From: Actimicrobium sp. CCC2.4
Lineage (GTDB): Bacteria > Pseudomonadota > Gammaproteobacteria > Burkholderiales > Burkholderiaceae_D
DNA: 64,000 nucleotides
Direction of reading: 5' to 3'
NCBI RefSeq assembly: GCF_034347385.1
Contig: NZ_CP133777.1
Coordinates: forward strand, 1-64,000
This document shows, in pieces, positions 32,898 through 42,176 of this stretch. The notes under the pieces were generated by a model, which saw only the letters and a program-made list of their open reading frames with translations, ran no database searches and was not told the origin of the DNA. The first letter of the stretch is position 1. Each line of letters starts with the position of its first letter. A program made the translations under genes and the position numbers.

Positions 32898-33734
32898 ATG
32901 CCACTGATCGTCGCCGGCGAGACCATCGAAGCCGCGCTGCGTCAGGCGGCACCGATTCTGGCGGAACGTCGCATCCTGCTGGGCCATGCACTCGGCCTGA
33001 CGCGCATCGCACTCATCACCGGCAATGAACAGGTGCTGACATCGGCCCAGGCGCAACGGGTCTCGACGCTGTTTGCCCGCCGCATTGCCGGCGAGCCGAT
33101 TGCTTATCTGGTCGGCAGCCGAGAGTTCTACGGCTTGCGCTTCGAGGTCACGCCGGCAGTGCTGATCCCGCGTCCGGAAACCGAGTTACTGGTCGAGCTG
33201 GCGATTGATCGCCTGCCACGCCAGGGTCGCGTGCTCGACATGGGAACCGGGTCCGGTGCCATCGCCGTGGCGCTCGCCTACAGCCGGCGCGATGCTGCCG
33301 TCAGCGCCATCGACCTCAGTGATGGCGCGCTCGCCGTAGCCCGCCGCAACGCCGCCCACCATGCCGTCCAGGTGCACCTGCAACGCAGCGACTGGTACGC
33401 GGCACTCGACGGCCAGTGCTTCGACATGATCGTGGCTAATCCTCCGTATATCGTCGACGGCGATCATCACCTGTCCGAAGGCGACTTGCGCTTCGAACCG
33501 GTCGATGCGCTGACCGATCATGCTGATGGACTGAGTGCGCTACGCCAGATCATCAGCGGCGCAACGGCGGCCCTCGCGCCGGCCGGCTGGCTGTTGATGG
33601 AACACGGTTACGACCAGGCCGCGGCGGTCTGTGCGCTGCTCGACGCCGCCCGATTCACTGATGTGCAGAGCTGGCCCGACCTGGCCGGCATTGCCCGTGT
33701 CAGCGGCGGACGCCGATGCAGTACCGCGCCGTAG
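32898..33734 (+). CDS. prmC: release factor glutamine methyltransferase
   Basis: 278 residues from ATG 32898, one base after dsbB. The N-terminal helical domain (1-80) binds the release factor. The SAM-binding domain shows VLDMGTGSGAIAV and the catalytic NPPY (181-184). It N5-methylates the glutamine of the GGQ motif in RF1 and RF2, which fits prfA lying upstream. Confidence 0.95.
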   Translation: MPLIVAGETIEAALRQAAPILAERRILLGHALGLTRIALITGNEQVLTSAQAQRVSTLFARRIAGEPIAYLVGSREFYGLRFEVTPAVLIPRPETELLVELAIDRLPRQGRVLDMGTGSGAIAVALAYSRRDAAVSAIDLSDGALAVARRNAAHHAVQVHLQRSDWYAALDGQCFDMIVANPPYIVDGDHHLSEGDLRFEPVDALTDHADGLSALRQIISGATAALAPAGWLLMEHGYDQAAAVCALLDAARFTDVQSWPDLAGIARVSGGRRCSTAP

Positions 33735-33800
33735 CAGCGCATACCAATTCGTTTTCACTGCCTTCATTCACTGCTTGATTTTTACTTTTCCCGACACGCC

Positions 33801-36158
33801 ATGCTGCCATCCATCGAACAACGCCTCGCCCTTGAACTAGTTGCCCGTCCGGCCCAGGTCGCCGCGGCCATTGCCCTGCTCGACGAAGGTGCGACCGTGC
33901 CGTTCATCGCCCGTTATCGCAAAGAAGCCACCGGCGGTCTCGACGATATCCAGTTGCGTCTGCTCGAGGAGCGCCTGCGCTATCTGCGTGAACTTGAAGC
34001 GCGTCGCAGCGCCATCGTCAGCGCCATCGAAGAACAGAACAAAATGACGCCGGCGCTGCGCGACATGATCCTGCACGCCGAAGACAAGACCCGGCTCGAA
34101 GACCTGTACCTGCCGTTCAAGCTCAAGCGCCGCACCAAGGCGCAGATCGCCGCCGAAGCCGGCCTGACCGAACTGGCCGACGCCCTGCTGGCGGACCCGC
34201 AGCTGGATCCGGAAGTCACTGCCGCGGCGTATCTGAAGCCGGCTTTCAGCACCGACAGCGGCGACAATCCGGGCGTCGCCGATACCAAGGCCGCGCTCGA
34301 CGGCGCACGCCAGATTCTGATGGAACGCTTTGCCGAAGACGCGACCTTGCTGCAGGCGCTGCGCGAATACCTGACCGAACACGGCATCGTTGAATCGAAA
34401 GTCATTGACGGCCAGCAGGATGCCGGCGCCAAGTTCGCCGACTATTTTGACTACTCGGAAACGCTGGGAACGATCCCGTCGCACCGCGCGCTGGCGCTGT
34501 TCCGTGGCCGTCGCGAAGAAATGCTGACGGTTCTGCTGCGCCTTGATACCGAGCCGGAGAAACCGAAATGGGATGCTCCGCACAATCCCTGCGAAGGCCG
34601 TATCGCAGCGCGCTTCGGCGTGCGCCATCAGAACCGGCCTGCCGACAAATGGCTGGCCGACACCGTGCGCTGGGCCTGGCGTGTGAAGGTCTTCATGCAT
34701 CTGGAAACCGAGCTGATGACCGGCCTGCGCGAGCGCGCCGAAGTCGAGGCGATTAACGTTTTTGCACTCAATTTGAAAGCGCTGTTGCTGGCCGCTCCGG
34801 CCGGTCAGCACGCCACGATGGGACTCGATCCGGGCTTGCGGACCGGCGTGAAGGTCGCCGTCGTCGATGCCACCGGCAAGGTCGTCGATACCAGTACGAT
34901 TTATCCGCACCAGCCGCGCAATGACTGGGATGGTTCGCTGCACACGCTGGCGCAACTGGCAGAGAAACACAAGGTCACGCTGATTTCGATCGGTAACGGT
35001 ACTGCCTCGCGCGAAACCGACAAGCTTGCACAGGACTTGATCAAGCTGCGCCCGGAACTGAAGATGACCAAGATCGTGGTGTCGGAAGCCGGCGCGTCGG
35101 TGTATTCGGCGTCGGAGTTTGCCTCGCGTGAATTGCCGGATATGGATGTCTCGATTCGCGGTGCCGTGTCGATTGCACGGCGCTTGCAGGACCCGCTGGC
35201 GGAACTCGTCAAGATCGATCCGAAGTCGATTGGCGTCGGCCAGTACCAGCATGATGTCGGCCAGACCCAGCTGGCACGCTCGCTCGATGCGGTGGTCGAG
35301 GATTGCGTCAATGCCGTTGGCGTCGATGTCAACACAGCCTCAGCACCACTGCTGGCGAGGGTGTCGGGGTTGAGCAGCAGCGTCGCACAAAGCATCGTCA
35401 CTTACCGCGACCTGAAGGGTGCCTTCACATCGCGTGCGGCATTGCGCGACGTACCCCGCCTTGGCGACAAGACCTTCGAACAGGCCGCCGGATTCCTGCG
35501 CGTGACGGGCGGCGACAATCCGCTGGATGCGTCAGCCGTCCATCCGGAATCCTATGCGCTGGTGCAAAAAATTCTGGCCGATATCCAGAAGGATGTGAAG
35601 GCAGTGATTGGTGACGAGCGCTTGCTGAAGTCCCTCAATCCGGCGCGCTATGCCGATGACACGTTCGGGGTCCCGACGATCACCGACATCCTGAAGGAAC
35701 TCGAAAAACCGGGCCGCGATCCACGTCCGGAATTCACTACGGCGACCTTCAAGGAGGGTGTTGAAGCGTTGCGGGATTTGCGTCCCGACATGATCCTCGA
35801 GGGCGTCGTCACCAACGTTGCCGCATTCGGTGCGTTCGTCGATATCGGCGTGCATCAGGATGGCTTGGTCCACATCTCGGCGCTGTCGAACACCTTTGTG
35901 AAAGATCCGCATAGCGTGGTCAAGGCAGGCCAGGTGGTGCGCGTGAAAGTGCTGGAAGTGGACGAAAAACGCAAGCGCATTGCGCTGACCATGCGCCTGA
36001 CTGATAGTGCGCCAGTGGCAGGTGCCAAGGTCGAACAGCGCGCCGACCGCAACGATGCGAAGCGACTCTCGCAGCATCAGCATCAGCAGATGCAGCAGAC
36101 CCGCCAGCCCGACGCCGGCAATGCGATGGCAGCGGCCTTTGCCAAACTCAAATCCTGA
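33801..36158 (+). CDS. tex: Tex-family RNA-binding transcription accessory protein
   Basis: 785 residues in the Tex order: N-terminal helical domain (1-200), YqgF/RuvC-like domain (about 325-450, [17 protein letters not shown]), helix-hairpin-helix region (about 490-560, [18 protein letters not shown]), and an S1 domain (about 650-720, [21 protein letters not shown]). The C-terminal tail is rich in Gln and His. Tex is a conserved nucleic-acid-binding protein affecting transcription and stress survival. It stands apart from prmC by 66 bases. Confidence 0.94.
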   Translation: MLPSIEQRLALELVARPAQVAAAIALLDEGATVPFIARYRKEATGGLDDIQLRLLEERLRYLRELEARRSAIVSAIEEQNKMTPALRDMILHAEDKTRLEDLYLPFKLKRRTKAQIAAEAGLTELADALLADPQLDPEVTAAAYLKPAFSTDSGDNPGVADTKAALDGARQILMERFAEDATLLQALREYLTEHGIVESKVIDGQQDAGAKFADYFDYSETLGTIPSHRALALFRGRREEMLTVLLRLDTEPEKPKWDAPHNPCEGRIAARFGVRHQNRPADKWLADTVRWAWRVKVFMHLETELMTGLRERAEVEAINVFALNLKALLLAAPAGQHATMGLDPGLRTGVKVAVVDATGKVVDTSTIYPHQPRNDWDGSLHTLAQLAEKHKVTLISIGNGTASRETDKLAQDLIKLRPELKMTKIVVSEAGASVYSASEFASRELPDMDVSIRGAVSIARRLQDPLAELVKIDPKSIGVGQYQHDVGQTQLARSLDAVVEDCVNAVGVDVNTASAPLLARVSGLSSSVAQSIVTYRDLKGAFTSRAALRDVPRLGDKTFEQAAGFLRVTGGDNPLDASAVHPESYALVQKILADIQKDVKAVIGDERLLKSLNPARYADDTFGVPTITDILKELEKPGRDPRPEFTTATFKEGVEALRDLRPDMILEGVVTNVAAFGAFVDIGVHQDGLVHISALSNTFVKDPHSVVKAGQVVRVKVLEVDEKRKRIALTMRLTDSAPVAGAKVEQRADRNDAKRLSQHQHQQMQQTRQPDAGNAMAAAFAKLKS

Positions 36159-36214
36159 TCAAGCAGGAGCAGCCCCTTTTTCCTATAATGACCAACCAAA
36201 CTAGTGAGGTAAGC

Positions 36215-36526
36215 ATGAGCGACGTTAAAACCTGGATTCAAGAGACCGTGACGCAAAACCCGGTCGTACTATTCATGAAGGGCACTGCCCAATTTCCGCA
36301 ATGCGGTTTTTCGGGTCGCGCGATTCAGCTGCTGAAATCAAGCGGTGTCGAGAACATCGTCACGATCAATGTGCTGGACGACGCTGATGTCCGTCAGGGT
36401 ATCAAGGACTATTCAAACTGGCCGACCGTGCCGCAGCTGTACGTCAAGGGCGAGTTCGTTGGTGGTACAGACATCATGAACGAGATGTTTGAATCCGGCG
36501 AACTGCAAACTCTACTCAAGGCCTGA
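36215..36526 (+). CDS. grxD: monothiol glutaredoxin (Grx4 type)
   Basis: 103 residues from ATG 36215, chosen because GTGAGG lies just upstream; a 9-residue longer form starts at 36188. The monothiol active site is CGFS (30-33), with the glutathione-binding WPTVPQLYV and GGTDIM. These proteins carry or deliver [2Fe-2S] clusters, often with BolA proteins; a bolA gene is in this window at 55040. A TATAAT at 36184 precedes it but has no clear -35. Confidence 0.95.
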   Translation: MSDVKTWIQETVTQNPVVLFMKGTAQFPQCGFSGRAIQLLKSSGVENIVTINVLDDADVRQGIKDYSNWPTVPQLYVKGEFVGGTDIMNEMFESGELQTLLKA

Positions 36527-36527
36527 T

Positions 36528-37124
36528 GTGACGCCAGCAGGAACACCCAGAAGGCTGATCATCGCCATTACCGGAGCCACCGGATCGATCTATGGCGTGC
36601 GCCTGCTGCAGGTACTGCGCGACATCGGTGGCATCGAAACGCACCTGATGGTGTCCGAATCAGGCGTTCTGAACCTGCATCACGAACTCGACATGGACCG
36701 CAAGCAAGTTGGCGCATTGGCTGACGTGGTCCACAACGTGCGGGATGTCGGTGCCTCGATTGCGAGCGGATCGTTTCAGTCCGACGGCATGATCGTCGCG
36801 CCCTGTTCGATGAAGACGCTGGCCTCTGTGGCGATGGGGATGTCGGACAATCTGATCACGCGCGCCGCCGACGTGGTTCTGAAAGAGCGACGACGGCTGA
36901 TCCTGATGGTCCGCGAGACACCTTTTAATCTTGCGCACCTGCGCAACATGACGTCGGTGACGGAAATGGGCGGCATCATCTTCCCGCCGCTGCCGGGTTT
37001 TTACCAGCGTCCGGCAAGCATCGCCGAGATGGTTGATCACACGGTAGGCCGGGTCCTCGACATGGTCGGTGTCACGCATCAGATGACGCCGCGCTGGAGC
37101 GGTTTGAAAGCTCACAACGCCTGA
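36528..37124 (+). CDS. ubiX: flavin prenyltransferase UbiX
   Basis: 198 residues from a GTG at 36528, one base after the grxD stop. The FMN-binding start IIAITGATGSIYGVRLL and the later LVLMVRETPFN-type segment (here LILMVRETPFNLAHLRNM) are characteristic. It makes prenylated FMN for UbiD decarboxylase in ubiquinone synthesis. The GTG start is inferred because no ATG in frame precedes the conserved N-terminus except far inside grxD. Confidence 0.93.
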   Translation: MTPAGTPRRLIIAITGATGSIYGVRLLQVLRDIGGIETHLMVSESGVLNLHHELDMDRKQVGALADVVHNVRDVGASIASGSFQSDGMIVAPCSMKTLASVAMGMSDNLITRAADVVLKERRRLILMVRETPFNLAHLRNMTSVTEMGGIIFPPLPGFYQRPASIAEMVDHTVGRVLDMVGVTHQMTPRWSGLKAHNA

Positions 37125-37146
37125 GCTTGTGAACGTCCCGAAATGC

Positions 37147-37181
37147 AAAAAGCCCGTGATCTTGATGATCACGGGCTTTTT
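37147..37181. terminator. bidirectional terminator between ubiX and tRNA-Thr
   Basis: A 14-pair stem (AAAAGCCCGTGATC / GATCACGGGCTTTT) with a 5-base loop gives A-run and T-run ends on both strands. It serves ubiX on the plus strand and tRNA-Thr on the minus strand. Confidence 0.93.
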
Positions 37182-37184
37182 AAC

Positions 37185-37260
37185 TGGTGCCGATTGCAGG
37201 ACTTGAACCCGCCACCCCATGATTACAAATCATGTGCTCTACCAGATGAGCTAAATCGGC
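37185..37260 (-). tRNA. tRNA-Thr (anticodon TGT)
   Basis: 76 bases on the reverse strand with acceptor arms GCCGATT/AATCGGC, anticodon loop TTTGTAA (anticodon TGT) and an encoded CCA. It lies 29 bases after the sspB stop on the same strand. A TACAAT at 37279-37284 (reverse) could be its own -10, with no good -35. Confidence 0.96.
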
Positions 37261-37289
37261 GAAACTTGAACGAGCCGTATTGTACTTGA

Positions 37290-37790
37290 TTATTTAATGC
37301 GCGTGAGGGTCGGACGACCGCCTTTTTTTGGCGGTTGTGGATCCTCACCGTCACTGCCGTTTTCCTGAGAAGCTGAAGGCACCGACGTCAACGTCGGACC
37401 GGTGCTCACCGGATCGGTCGCAGGACCGTTATGGCTATCGCCTGGCTCGGTGACTGTGTCGTCGTCCCGGGCTGGCAAGCGCGACACTTCAAACGCCATA
37501 CCCTGTCCGTTTTCACGGGCGTAGATCGCAATAATGTTATCAACAGGGACCGAAATATCCCGCGACACGCCGCCAAAACGGGCACTGAAGCGGACCAGGT
37601 CATTGTCCATCTTCAGCGCGCTGGTCGCATCGAAACTAATGTTGAGAACGATCTCGCCATTCTTGACGAACTGCATTGGCACCTTGGTACTGGCATCAAC
37701 CAGCACAGCCAGATAAGGCGTGTACCCGTTGTCGGTGCACCATTCGTAGATGGCACGTAGCAGGTAGGGCTTGGTAGAGGGTTCGGACAT
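37290..37790 (-). CDS. sspB: ClpXP protease specificity-enhancing factor
   Basis: 166 residues. The N-terminal SspB domain (about 1-110, with LVDASTKVPMQFVKNGEIVLNIS-type sequence) binds ssrA tags. A long flexible acidic/Pro linker ends in the ClpX-docking tail GRPTLTRIK. It delivers ssrA-tagged stalled proteins to ClpXP. It lies 96 bases after sspA on the same strand; a small GCGC-TTTC-GCGC hairpin sits in that gap. Confidence 0.95.
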   Translation of the reverse strand: MSEPSTKPYLLRAIYEWCTDNGYTPYLAVLVDASTKVPMQFVKNGEIVLNISFDATSALKMDNDLVRFSARFGGVSRDISVPVDNIIAIYARENGQGMAFEVSRLPARDDDTVTEPGDSHNGPATDPVSTGPTLTSVPSASQENGSDGEDPQPPKKGGRPTLTRIK

Positions 37791-37886
37791 GGGATTCGGC
37801 TATATCTTATCGGTGAGACTGCTGGCCGCGCATCCCGCTCACTCACAAGCGGTATGCGCGAAAGCGCGTTGCGATTGAACGCAAGA

Positions 37887-38498
37887 TCAGCGACGCATCA
37901 CTTTTTCGGATGGGGTCAGAGCTTCGATATAGGCAGGACGCGAAAAAATCCGCTCGGCGTATTTCATCAATGGCGCAGCCGTTTTCGACAGCTCGATGCC
38001 ATAGTGATCCAAACGCCAAAGTAGCGGCGCAACAGCAACATCGAGCATCGAGAACTCATCGCCCAGCATGTATTTGTTTTTCAGGAACAGCGGTGCCAGC
38101 GTGGTCAAGCGATCGCGAATTTCCTGGCGGGCTTTTTCCTGTAATTTCTCGGCACCCTTGGACTTGTCGTTTTCAAGCGTATGCACGTGAACAAACAGTT
38201 CTTTTTCGAAATTGAACAGCATCAACCGTGCACGGGCACGCATCAGCGGATCAGCCGGCATCAATTGCGGATGCGGGAAGCGCTCATCGATGTATTCGTT
38301 GATGATGTTCGATTCGTACAGGATGAGATCGCGCTCAACCAGAATCGGTACCTGACCATAGGGATTCATGGTCGAAATATCTTCCGGCTTGTTGAACAAG
38401 TCGACGTCGCGCACTTCGAAATCCATGCCTTTTTCAAACAGGACCAGGCGGCAGCGTTGTGAAAACGGGCAAGTGGTGCCCGAATAGAGAACCATCAT
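37887..38498 (-). CDS. sspA: stringent starvation protein A
   Basis: 203 residues from the ATG at 38498, preceded by AAGGA; a 7-residue longer form is not needed. It is a glutathione-S-transferase-like fold: thioredoxin domain (1-80, LYSGTTCPFSQRCR, NPYGQVPILVERD, LYESNIINEYID) and an all-helical C-terminal domain. SspA binds RNA polymerase during starvation and acid stress. It lies downstream of petABC, separated by two stem-loops. Confidence 0.95.
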   Translation of the reverse strand: MMVLYSGTTCPFSQRCRLVLFEKGMDFEVRDVDLFNKPEDISTMNPYGQVPILVERDLILYESNIINEYIDERFPHPQLMPADPLMRARARLMLFNFEKELFVHVHTLENDKSKGAEKLQEKARQEIRDRLTTLAPLFLKNKYMLGDEFSMLDVAVAPLLWRLDHYGIELSKTAAPLMKYAERIFSRPAYIEALTPSEKVMRR

Positions 38499-38510
38499 TT
38501 TGTAGTTCCT

Positions 38511-38547
38511 TAGAAACAAAGGGGTGAGACGATGTCAGTCTCACCCC
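38511..38547 (-). terminator. terminator between petC and sspA
   Basis: A perfect 10-pair stem (GGGGTGAGAC / GTCTCACCCC) with a 7-base loop is followed on the reverse strand by TTTGTTTCT. The hairpin ends only about 20 bases before the sspA start, so the sspA ribosome-binding site is just past it. Confidence 0.8.
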
Positions 38548-38556
38548 ATCAAACCT

Positions 38557-38573
38557 GCCCGCAACGTGCGGGC
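38557..38573 (-). repeat. second stem-loop in the petC-sspA gap
   Basis: GCCCGCA-ACG-TGCGGGC, a perfect 7-pair stem immediately after the petC stop and before the main terminator. It has no T-run of its own; it may protect the petABC mRNA 3' end. Confidence 0.6.
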
Positions 38574-38581
38574 CAGACAAC

Positions 38582-39346
38582 TTACTTGACTTCTTTCCAG
38601 AACGACGCATTCAGACGCCAGACGATGACGACGAACACACTCATGAACAGCAGAACGATAACCCCGAGGCGACGGCGCTGATTTTGTGCCGGCTCGCCCA
38701 TCCAGCTCATGAAACCAACCAGATCACCGATAGCCTGGTCGTATTCGATGGCGCTCATCTTGCCCGGTTTGAGTTGCGTGAAACCGGCAAACTGATGCTC
38801 AATTTTCGACTCATCATGCGGATCTTTGATCTCGACGTATTTGGCCGCGCGGGTGCCTTGAAGTTCCCACAATACATGCGGCATCGCGGTGTTCGGATAT
38901 GCCAGGTTGTTCCAACCTGTTGGCCGGCTCTCGTCCTTGTAGAACGTGCGCAAGTAGGTGTACAGATAGTCCTCCCCTGAGCCCGCACCGGAAGACTTCG
39001 CCCGCGCCATGACTGACAAGTCAGGTGGTACCACGCCAAACCATTCTTTGGAATCCTTCGGTGCCATCGACACCTTCATCAGATCGCCGACCTTGTCGGT
39101 GGCGAACAGCAGGTTGGCCTTGATTTGATCTTCGCTCAAGCCGATGTCGCGCATCCTGTTGTAGCGCATTGACGCTGCCGCATGGCAGTTCAGACAATAG
39201 TTAACAAACAGTTTGGCACCATGCTGCAGCGAACTCAGGTCAGTAGAGTGGTCCGGCGCACGGTCCAGCTTCGGACCGCCTTCATTCGCCAGAGCCAGTG
39301 CCGGCACGAATGCCAACACCAATATCAATTTTTTAAACAGTTTCAT
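38582..39346 (-). CDS. petC: cytochrome c1 of the bc1 complex
   Basis: 254 residues. A signal peptide (1-20, ending ALALA) is followed by the haem c site CLNCH (51-55), a long periplasmic domain containing the likely axial methionine in TAMPHVLWEL, and a C-terminal membrane anchor (about 225-245) ending SFWKEVK. It receives electrons from the Rieske protein and passes them to soluble cytochrome c. Last gene of petABC. Confidence 0.96.
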   Translation of the reverse strand: MKLFKKLILVLAFVPALALANEGGPKLDRAPDHSTDLSSLQHGAKLFVNYCLNCHAAASMRYNRMRDIGLSEDQIKANLLFATDKVGDLMKVSMAPKDSKEWFGVVPPDLSVMARAKSSGAGSGEDYLYTYLRTFYKDESRPTGWNNLAYPNTAMPHVLWELQGTRAAKYVEIKDPHDESKIEHQFAGFTQLKPGKMSAIEYDQAIGDLVGFMSWMGEPAQNQRRRLGVIVLLFMSVFVVIVWRLNASFWKEVK

Positions 39347-39364
39347 TCTTGATCCCTTGGCGAA

Positions 39365-40768
39365 TTAGTGCGGGTGGAACGTGACACGTTTCGGCACGGG
39401 CTTGAATTTTCCGGCGGCACTCCACCAAGGCATCAGGAGGAAGAAGCCAAAGTAGATGAAGGTGCATATCTGCGATACCAGCGTCCGGCCGTCCGTTGGT
39501 GGCAATACGCCAAGGTAACCAAGGACCAGGAATGAAATTCCGAAAAGAATGTACACATATTTGTGCCAGGTTGGACGATAGCGAATCGACCTGACTTCGG
39601 AATGATCCAGCCACGGCATACCAGCCAGTATGAGTACCGAAGCACCCATCAGCACCACACCGAAGAACTTGGCATCAAGCACAAACATCGAAGCAATTGC
39701 CACCAGTCCAATGACTGCCGATGCCGCCTTGGCCAATCCGGTCAGACGCGACTTCAGGATCAGTAGCGCGACATAGCCTGCCACCGCCACCATCATGGCG
39801 TAAAGGAACTGCGACGTCGTTGCCCGCAGCACCGAGTAAAACGGCGTGAAATACCAGACCGGCGCAATGTGCGGAGGCGTCTTGAGCGAGTCAGCAGGCA
39901 GGAAGTTGTTGTACTCAAGGAAATAACCACCCATTTCAGGAGCAAAGAAAATCACTGCGCTGAAAATCGTCAAGAAAATCGATACGCCGAACAAATCGTG
40001 AACCGAGTAGTAGGGATGCGAAGGAATGGCATCGAGCGGGTGGCCATCGGGGCCCAATGTGTCCTTGACTTCAATTCCGTCAGGATTATTCGAACCGACT
40101 TCATGCAACGCGATCAGATGCGACACAACCAGGCCGAGCAGCACAAGTGGAATGGCGATCACGTGAAACGCGAAGAAGCGGTTCAACGTCGCGTCGGACA
40201 CTACATAGTCACCGCGGATCCACAGGGACAAGTCCGGACCGATGAAAGGAATCGCGCCGAACAAGTTAACGATAACCTGGGCGCCCCAATATGACATCTG
40301 GCCCCAAGGCAGCAAATAGCCAAAGAAGGCCTCGCCCATCAAGCACAAAAAGATTGCCACGCCAAACAGCCAGATCAACTCGCGCGGCTTGCGATACGAG
40401 CCGTACAGCAATGCACGGGTCATGTGCAAATAGATGATGATGAAGAACGCGGAGGCGCCGGTTGAGTGCATGTAGCGCACCAGCCAGCCCCATGGGACGT
40501 CGCGCATGATGTATTCAACGGAGGCGAAGGCCAGATTGGCATCCGGTTTGTAGTGCATGACCAGGAAGATACCGGTCACGATCTGCATCACCAGCACCAG
40601 CATTGCCAGCGAACCGAAGATGTAGAACCAGTTGAAGTTTTTCGGCGCGTAGTACTGGCCCCATTGATCGTTCCAGAGCTTGGTCAACGGAAAGCGCGAA
40701 TCGACCCAGTTCAGGGCCTTGTCTGCCATAGGCGCATTGGCCGGCAGTTTTTTCTCGTGAAACGCCAT
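39365..40768 (-). CDS. petB: cytochrome b of the bc1 complex
   Basis: 467 residues, a full-length bacterial cytochrome b. Haem-binding helices are seen (MHSTGASAFFIIIYLHM; FFAFHVIAIPLVLLGLVVSHL), as are the Qo-site helix-loop GYLLPWGQMSYWGAQV and the family's PEWY-like segment near FFAPEMGGYF and PPHIAPVWYFTPFYS. It oxidises ubiquinol at Qo and reduces quinone at Qi. It starts 2 bases after petA. Confidence 0.96.
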   Translation of the reverse strand: MAFHEKKLPANAPMADKALNWVDSRFPLTKLWNDQWGQYYAPKNFNWFYIFGSLAMLVLVMQIVTGIFLVMHYKPDANLAFASVEYIMRDVPWGWLVRYMHSTGASAFFIIIYLHMTRALLYGSYRKPRELIWLFGVAIFLCLMGEAFFGYLLPWGQMSYWGAQVIVNLFGAIPFIGPDLSLWIRGDYVVSDATLNRFFAFHVIAIPLVLLGLVVSHLIALHEVGSNNPDGIEVKDTLGPDGHPLDAIPSHPYYSVHDLFGVSIFLTIFSAVIFFAPEMGGYFLEYNNFLPADSLKTPPHIAPVWYFTPFYSVLRATTSQFLYAMMVAVAGYVALLILKSRLTGLAKAASAVIGLVAIASMFVLDAKFFGVVLMGASVLILAGMPWLDHSEVRSIRYRPTWHKYVYILFGISFLVLGYLGVLPPTDGRTLVSQICTFIYFGFFLLMPWWSAAGKFKPVPKRVTFHPH

Positions 40769-40770
40769 GA

Positions 40771-41385
40771 TTACGCCTCGCCTTTCTCGTCTTTGCCGAT
40801 AACAATCTTGCCATCGCCAACAAACATGTGACGCGGCACCTGGAGATTGTCAGGTGCGGGTTTGTTCTTGTAGACACGCCCTGCGAGGTCGAAGGTCGAA
40901 CCGTGGCAGGGACATAAGAAACCACCTTCCCAGTCATTGGGTAACGACGGCTGCGGACCTGGCTGGAACTTGGTTCCCGGCGAGCAGCCCAGATGGGAGC
41001 AAATGCCGACGGCAACCAGTATGGTTGGCTTGATGGACCGGAATTCATTGCGCGCATATTCCGGGGTCAGCTCATCCTTGTTACGCTCGGAGTGAGGATC
41101 GGCCAGTTCATTGTCGTTTTTCGTATCTTTCAGCGACGCCATCATGTCTGGAGTACGCTTCAGAATCCATACCGGCTTGCCGCGCCATTCCACTGTCTTC
41201 ATCTCGCCAGCCACCAGGCTGGAAATATCGACTTCCACCGATGCCCCGGCGGCTTTAGCCCGCTCGGACGGTGCAAATGTAGAAACCAGTGCTCCTGCGG
41301 TTGCCAATCCTGCTACCCCACCTGCCGCGCACGTCGCGACGAGCAAACCACGTCGACCGGAATCGACCTGCTTTTCGTTACTCAT
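40771..41385 (-). CDS. petA: Rieske iron-sulfur protein of the bc1 complex
   Basis: 204 residues. An N-terminal twin-arginine type anchor (GRRGLLVATCAAGGVAGLA) is retained as a membrane helix. The [2Fe-2S] site has ICSHLGC and LCPCHGS, giving the two Cys and two His ligands plus the disulfide pair. It is exported folded by the Tat system, whose genes lie at 44028-45643. First gene of petABC. Confidence 0.96.
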   Translation of the reverse strand: MSNEKQVDSGRRGLLVATCAAGGVAGLATAGALVSTFAPSERAKAAGASVEVDISSLVAGEMKTVEWRGKPVWILKRTPDMMASLKDTKNDNELADPHSERNKDELTPEYARNEFRSIKPTILVAVGICSHLGCSPGTKFQPGPQPSLPNDWEGGFLCPCHGSTFDLAGRVYKNKPAPDNLQVPRHMFVGDGKIVIGKDEKGEA

Positions 41386-41440
41386 ACCAACCCCAATCAG
41401 TCAAAATGCGAATTCCGTTAGAAACTTCTAGCAACCGCAG

Positions 41441-41469
41441 ATTATATCGGAGGCCACAGTCCTTTTAAA
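41441..41469 (-). promoter_or_regulatory. promoter of petABC
   Basis: On the reverse strand TTTAAA (41464-41469), a 17-base spacer and a perfect TATAAT (41441-41446) lie about 56 bases before petA. Confidence 0.55.
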
Positions 41470-41623
41470 GCAATTACACGTTCCCCGCGGTATTTTAACG
41501 GAGTTTTCAGGGGACTCTTTCGAGTTGACGACTGATTTTTTAGTTCCATGCCAAACACCATCCCAACAGCAATTAATTTAGACGACGGCTTAACCTGGAG
41601 CACAACGGCAAGGCAAATACCGC

Positions 41624-41653
41624 ATGACGTCCGGCAAACGGCAACGGTACAAT
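41624..41653 (+). promoter_or_regulatory. possible promoter of mscL
   Basis: ATGACG (41624-41629), an 18-base spacer and TACAAT (41648-41653) lie 32 bases before the mscL start. The -35 is imperfect. The rest of the 300-base petA-mscL gap shows no supported gene. Confidence 0.4.
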
Positions 41654-41684
41654 CCAAATTTTGACAACAATCTGAGGAGAAAAC

Positions 41685-42104
41685 ATGGGCATGATGCAAG
41701 AATTCAAAACATTCGCCACCAAGGGCAACGTCATGGACCTCGCGGTCGGGGTCATTATCGGCGCGGCATTTGCCAAAATTGTGGATTCCGTCGTGCAGGA
41801 CTTAATCATGCCGATTGTCAGCACGATTTTTGGCGGTCTCGATTTCGCGAATTACTACATTCCGCTGAACGGTCAGGGAATGCAGTTATCATTGTCCGAG
41901 GCAAAAAAGGCAGGTGCAGTGCTTGCCTACGGAAACTTCCTTACCATATCGATCAATTTTCTGATTCTGGCTTTTATCATTTTTCAGATGATCCGACTGG
42001 TAAATGCCGCCCGACGCAAGCAGCCTGCACCGGCACCGGCGCCTACCGTCACACCCGAAGATGTACTTTTATTACGGGAAATCCGCGATGCCTTGCGCAA
42101 ATAA
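41685..42104 (+). CDS. mscL: large-conductance mechanosensitive channel
   Basis: 139 residues. The N-terminal amphipathic helix ([24 protein letters not shown]) leads into TM1, a periplasmic loop (about 55-80) and TM2 (about 85-107, [19 protein letters not shown]), then a cytoplasmic helix with acidic and basic residues. It opens under membrane tension during osmotic downshock. The start is supported by TGAGGAG 8-13 bases upstream. Confidence 0.96.
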   Translation: MGMMQEFKTFATKGNVMDLAVGVIIGAAFAKIVDSVVQDLIMPIVSTIFGGLDFANYYIPLNGQGMQLSLSEAKKAGAVLAYGNFLTISINFLILAFIIFQMIRLVNAARRKQPAPAPAPTVTPEDVLLLREIRDALRK

Positions 42105-42176
42105 GACTGTGCTCATCCGATCTCTCCGCGTTCATTCCTGACAATCCTTTTTACTAACGACCCCCCACCCTCATTT

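Noticed and set aside
33837-35252. 471-codon frame opposite tex
   Set aside because: Shadow of tex; His/Arg/Gln/Phe-rich with no motifs.
36184-36189. TATAAT before grxD as a promoter
   Set aside because: No acceptable -35 at 15-19 bases; kept only as a remark under grxD.
41548-41664. 38-codon plus-strand frame upstream of mscL
   Set aside because: No ribosome-binding site, no domain or membrane segment, and it would end inside the likely mscL promoter and leader.
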